A stretch of 5,311 nt of DNA. Source: Ruminococcaceae bacterium UBA2857 (GTDB taxonomy: Bacteria > Bacillota > Clostridia > Oscillospirales > Acutalibacteraceae). The stretch covers positions 1-5,311 of the forward strand of contig DEFH01000032.1 in assembly GCA_002350705.1 (NCBI GenBank), in the 5' to 3' direction. Shown here piece after piece: positions 4,103-5,311 of the stretch; the stretch's first letter is position 1; the number at the start of each line of letters is the position of its first letter. Made by a program: the position numbers and the translations under genes. The notes under the pieces are model-generated. The model worked only from the letters and a program-made list of their open reading frames with translations. It had not been told where the DNA came from and ran no database searches.

Positions 4103-4623
4103 GAAAACAGATTCTTAATACCAACATGGGCGAACAGAATGAACGCGATATCGTTCTCTTCCATAAGCTTCTTTGAAAAACCTGCGTCTTCAGGGGCACA
4201 GAACTGCAGCTTGCAGGTTGTGGTCATATCTCCAACGCGTTCCTTCGGATAGTTGACTGTTGAAGGATGAAATTCGGGCATTTTCTTCTGGGTATAATAA
4301 TCCGCGTTTTTCTTATCAAACGAAATCGTTTTATGCGCGCCGGGAAACCAGATCTGGTAACGGACATCCGCCTGCGGATGCCACCAGAACCACCATTGTA
4401 TCATTTCAATAGTAATTCCGGGCATAGGGCAATACATAGCGGCAAGGCCATGTCCTTTATCATCGAAAAATCCATACCCAGCCTGCGTCATAAGTTCCTT
4501 ATTCGTAAGAAGCTCATTTTTATCCGCAAACGGCGTGAGGATGATACTGTTTCTTTTGTCGATGGTTGCCTTGATATCATCGGGGATCTCAGGCAGTTTT
4601 TTGCTCAGTAGTTCTTCAAACAT
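3889..4623 (-). CDS. Phloretin hydrolase / 2,4-diacetylphloroglucinol hydrolase family protein
   Basis: This 244-residue cytoplasmic protein has the pattern of the DAPG-hydrolase family. The family includes PhlG and the phloretin hydrolase of Eubacterium ramulus. These zinc enzymes cleave a carbon-carbon bond between an acyl group and a phloroglucinol ring; phloretin gives phloroglucinol and 3-(4-hydroxyphenyl)propionate. Visible signatures are MIQWWFWWHPQADVRYQIW (74-92) with His82, and MAEHCCIEYRNL (219-230) with His222 and Glu226 spaced HxxxE, as expected for the metal site. The fourth ligand would be a Glu such as 117 or 128, which I cannot assign. The start is ATG 4623, preceded by AAAGGAGAG about seven bases away; a 16-codon extension to 4671 lacks such a site and would overlap the presumed promoter. 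Length is slightly shorter than described relatives. Substrate is inferred; other C-acylphenols are possible. Confidence 0.85.
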   Translation of the reverse strand: MFEELLSKKLPEIPDDIKATIDKRNSIILTPFADKNELLTNKELMTQAGYGFFDDKGHGLAAMYCPMPGITIEMIQWWFWWHPQADVRYQIWFPGAHKTISFDKKNADYYTQKKMPEFHPSTVNYPKERVGDMTTTCKLQFCAPEDAGFSKKLMEENDIAFILFAHVGIKNLFSHTEMAHIFKKTDDGLFMYSRFWMGESLKNSFLRKKLITDNTLRGMAEHCCIEYRNLVEILPDLYKKYGNG

Positions 4624-4644
4624 AGTGCTCTCTCCTTTGTACAG

Positions 4645-4671
4645 GTTGTATTTATGGTCACGGGTTGACAA
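4645..4671 (-). promoter_or_regulatory. Candidate promoter of the hydrolase gene
   Basis: On the minus strand TTGTCA (4671-4666) is a good -35 hexamer and TACAAC (4650-4645) a partial -10 hexamer, but the spacing is only 15 bases. It lies 22 bases before the hydrolase start. The short spacer and weak -10 make this tentative. Readthrough from the membrane-protein gene, whose stop is 79 bases upstream, is the alternative. Confidence 0.25.
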
Positions 4672-4702
4672 ACAGTGCTTAAAGCCATAGAAGTAATAGT
4701 CC

Positions 4703-5264
4703 CTATGGGATCAGCGATGCAAGAATGGCCCCAGTGATGATCGAATAGCTTCCGCCCAAGATGAGCTCACGTTCCGAATGACGGTCAAGGGCAAGCGAGC
4801 TTTTCCAGACCGGTATCATCAGCAGAAGGCCAAAGAGATACCATGGACTGAGCCGGAAAGTGAGGATCATCACCGGGCCGGTTACCCCGGCGGCATGCCC
4901 GCTGCTTTTTAGGTGAAAGCAGAAGATAGACAGCGCGATCAGGCCGCCGCTGATCAGATAGATTAAAAAAACGAAAAGTTCTGTGCCTGATCCTTTAGCT
5001 ATAAGGCAGAATAAGAATCCGAGAATATACCCGGACACAGAAAAGATAACTGCCATTTTTCTCTGTACCGATCGCCCCCCCACTGTAGAGCTTGGGTATT
5101 GCTCGCCAGATTGGATAGGACAGTAAGGGCAGCACACAGAGCAAAATGACGGAAGCCTCAAAATGACCGGTCGGATATTGTCTCCGGAGCAAGAGCAGTG
5201 TAAAAATCAGCAGCACAGGAGGCAACGTCAGGACTCTCACTATTTTTGCAGCTTTCTCATTCAA
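4703..5264 (-). pseudogene. PAP2-superfamily-like membrane protein, split by a frameshift
   Basis: Two frames on the minus strand join at a G7 run (5075-5081). The first half, LNEKAAKIVRVLTLPPVLLI onward with LPLLSYPIWRAIPKLYSGG, lies in one frame. The second, from GRSVQRKMAVIFSVSGYILG to GAILASLIP, lies in another. Removing one G gives a continuous 186-residue protein with about six membrane segments. LKSSGHAAGVTGP resembles PAP2 phosphatase motif 2 (SGH), and DRHSERELILGGS resembles motif 3 with its His. The KX6RP motif 1 is not evident, so catalysis is uncertain. The start is probably TTG 5264, with AAAGGAG eight bases upstream; an in-frame ATG at 5294 lacks a site. The gene lies 79 bases upstream of the hydrolase and may be co-transcribed. 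The shift may be a sequencing error, a real mutation or phase variation. Confidence 0.7.
5075..5081. repeat. Seven-base C/G homopolymer at the frameshift point
   Basis: A run of seven C on the plus strand (seven G in the coding sense) sits exactly where the two frames of the membrane protein must be joined. Six G restores the frame, giving GGRSVQRKM. Slippage or miscalling at such a run is common. Confidence 0.85.
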
Positions 5265-5311
5265 ACCGGCATCTCCTTTCTGATAAGTGTACATGGCAAC
5301 CGCATGAAAAA

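Noticed and set aside
4267..4611. 114-codon plus-strand open frame inside the hydrolase
   Set aside because: Antisense to a well-supported enzyme gene, basic and low in structure, no ribosome binding site.
4665..4695. TTGACA on the plus strand as a -35 hexamer
   Set aside because: No -10 hexamer at proper spacing and no plus-strand gene follows; it is the reverse side of the candidate hydrolase promoter.
4685..4708. CCATAG/CTATGG inverted repeat at the end of the membrane-protein gene
   Set aside because: Only six pairs with a 12-base loop and no U-tract; not convincing as a terminator.

Overview
The window looks like a fragment of a low-to-moderate GC Firmicutes (Clostridia) genome, most likely a gut Ruminococcaceae/Lachnospiraceae-type bacterium. 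Supporting signs are strong AGGAG-type ribosome binding sites, AT-rich intergenic DNA, an energy-coupling-factor (ECF) vitamin-type S component, a DUF1893 protein, a phloretin/DAPG-hydrolase-type enzyme and a clostridial PAP2-like membrane protein. Genus is an inference, not a demonstration.

Layout. (1) Positions 1-1162, plus strand: the last 30 codons of an HxlR-type regulator, then azlC and azlD, a branched-chain amino acid exporter pair overlapping by 4 bp. A strong hairpin terminator at 1258-1295 closes the unit. (2) Positions 1296-1837: a leader with an extended -10 promoter and a tRNA T-arm-like hairpin, then a complete GNAT acetyltransferase. (3) Positions 1838-2290: about 450 bp without an intact gene. 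It contains a 30-bp inverted repeat, a 23-bp direct repeat pair (two mismatches) 264 bp apart, clustered TACTACT motifs, and the ribosome binding site plus first codons of a low-molecular-weight protein tyrosine phosphatase with its catalytic loop deleted. It reads as a recombination scar or decayed mobile-element footprint. (4) Positions 2281-3460, minus strand: the 3' end of a ferredoxin-type aldo/keto reductase, an ECF transporter S component and a DUF1893 protein, tightly packed and ending in a strong terminator. (5) Positions 3460-3860, plus strand: a truncated sigma-region-4/HTH fragment and a small single-pass membrane protein. Both look like phage or conjugative-element cargo wedged into the minus-strand landscape. 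(6) Positions 3889-5311, minus strand: a complete phloretin hydrolase-family enzyme, and upstream of it a PAP2-like membrane protein split by a one-base frameshift at a run of seven G residues.

Functional reading. The azl pair should export branched-chain or related amino acids, perhaps under the adjacent HxlR regulator. The ECF-S/DUF1893/aldo-keto reductase set looks like an uptake-and-conversion module for an unknown small molecule. Its first gene has been beheaded by the rearrangement near 3460, which probably also removed its promoter. The phloretin hydrolase suggests cleavage of a C-acylated phenol such as a flavonoid-derived dihydrochalcone. The most interesting parts of the window are its junctions: two truncated genes meet head to head near 3460, a readthrough frame runs antisense into the hydrolase gene, and the scar lies at 1880-2190. 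A biological rearrangement and a metagenome assembly join are both possible for the 3460 and 3860 junctions, and the sequence alone cannot separate them.
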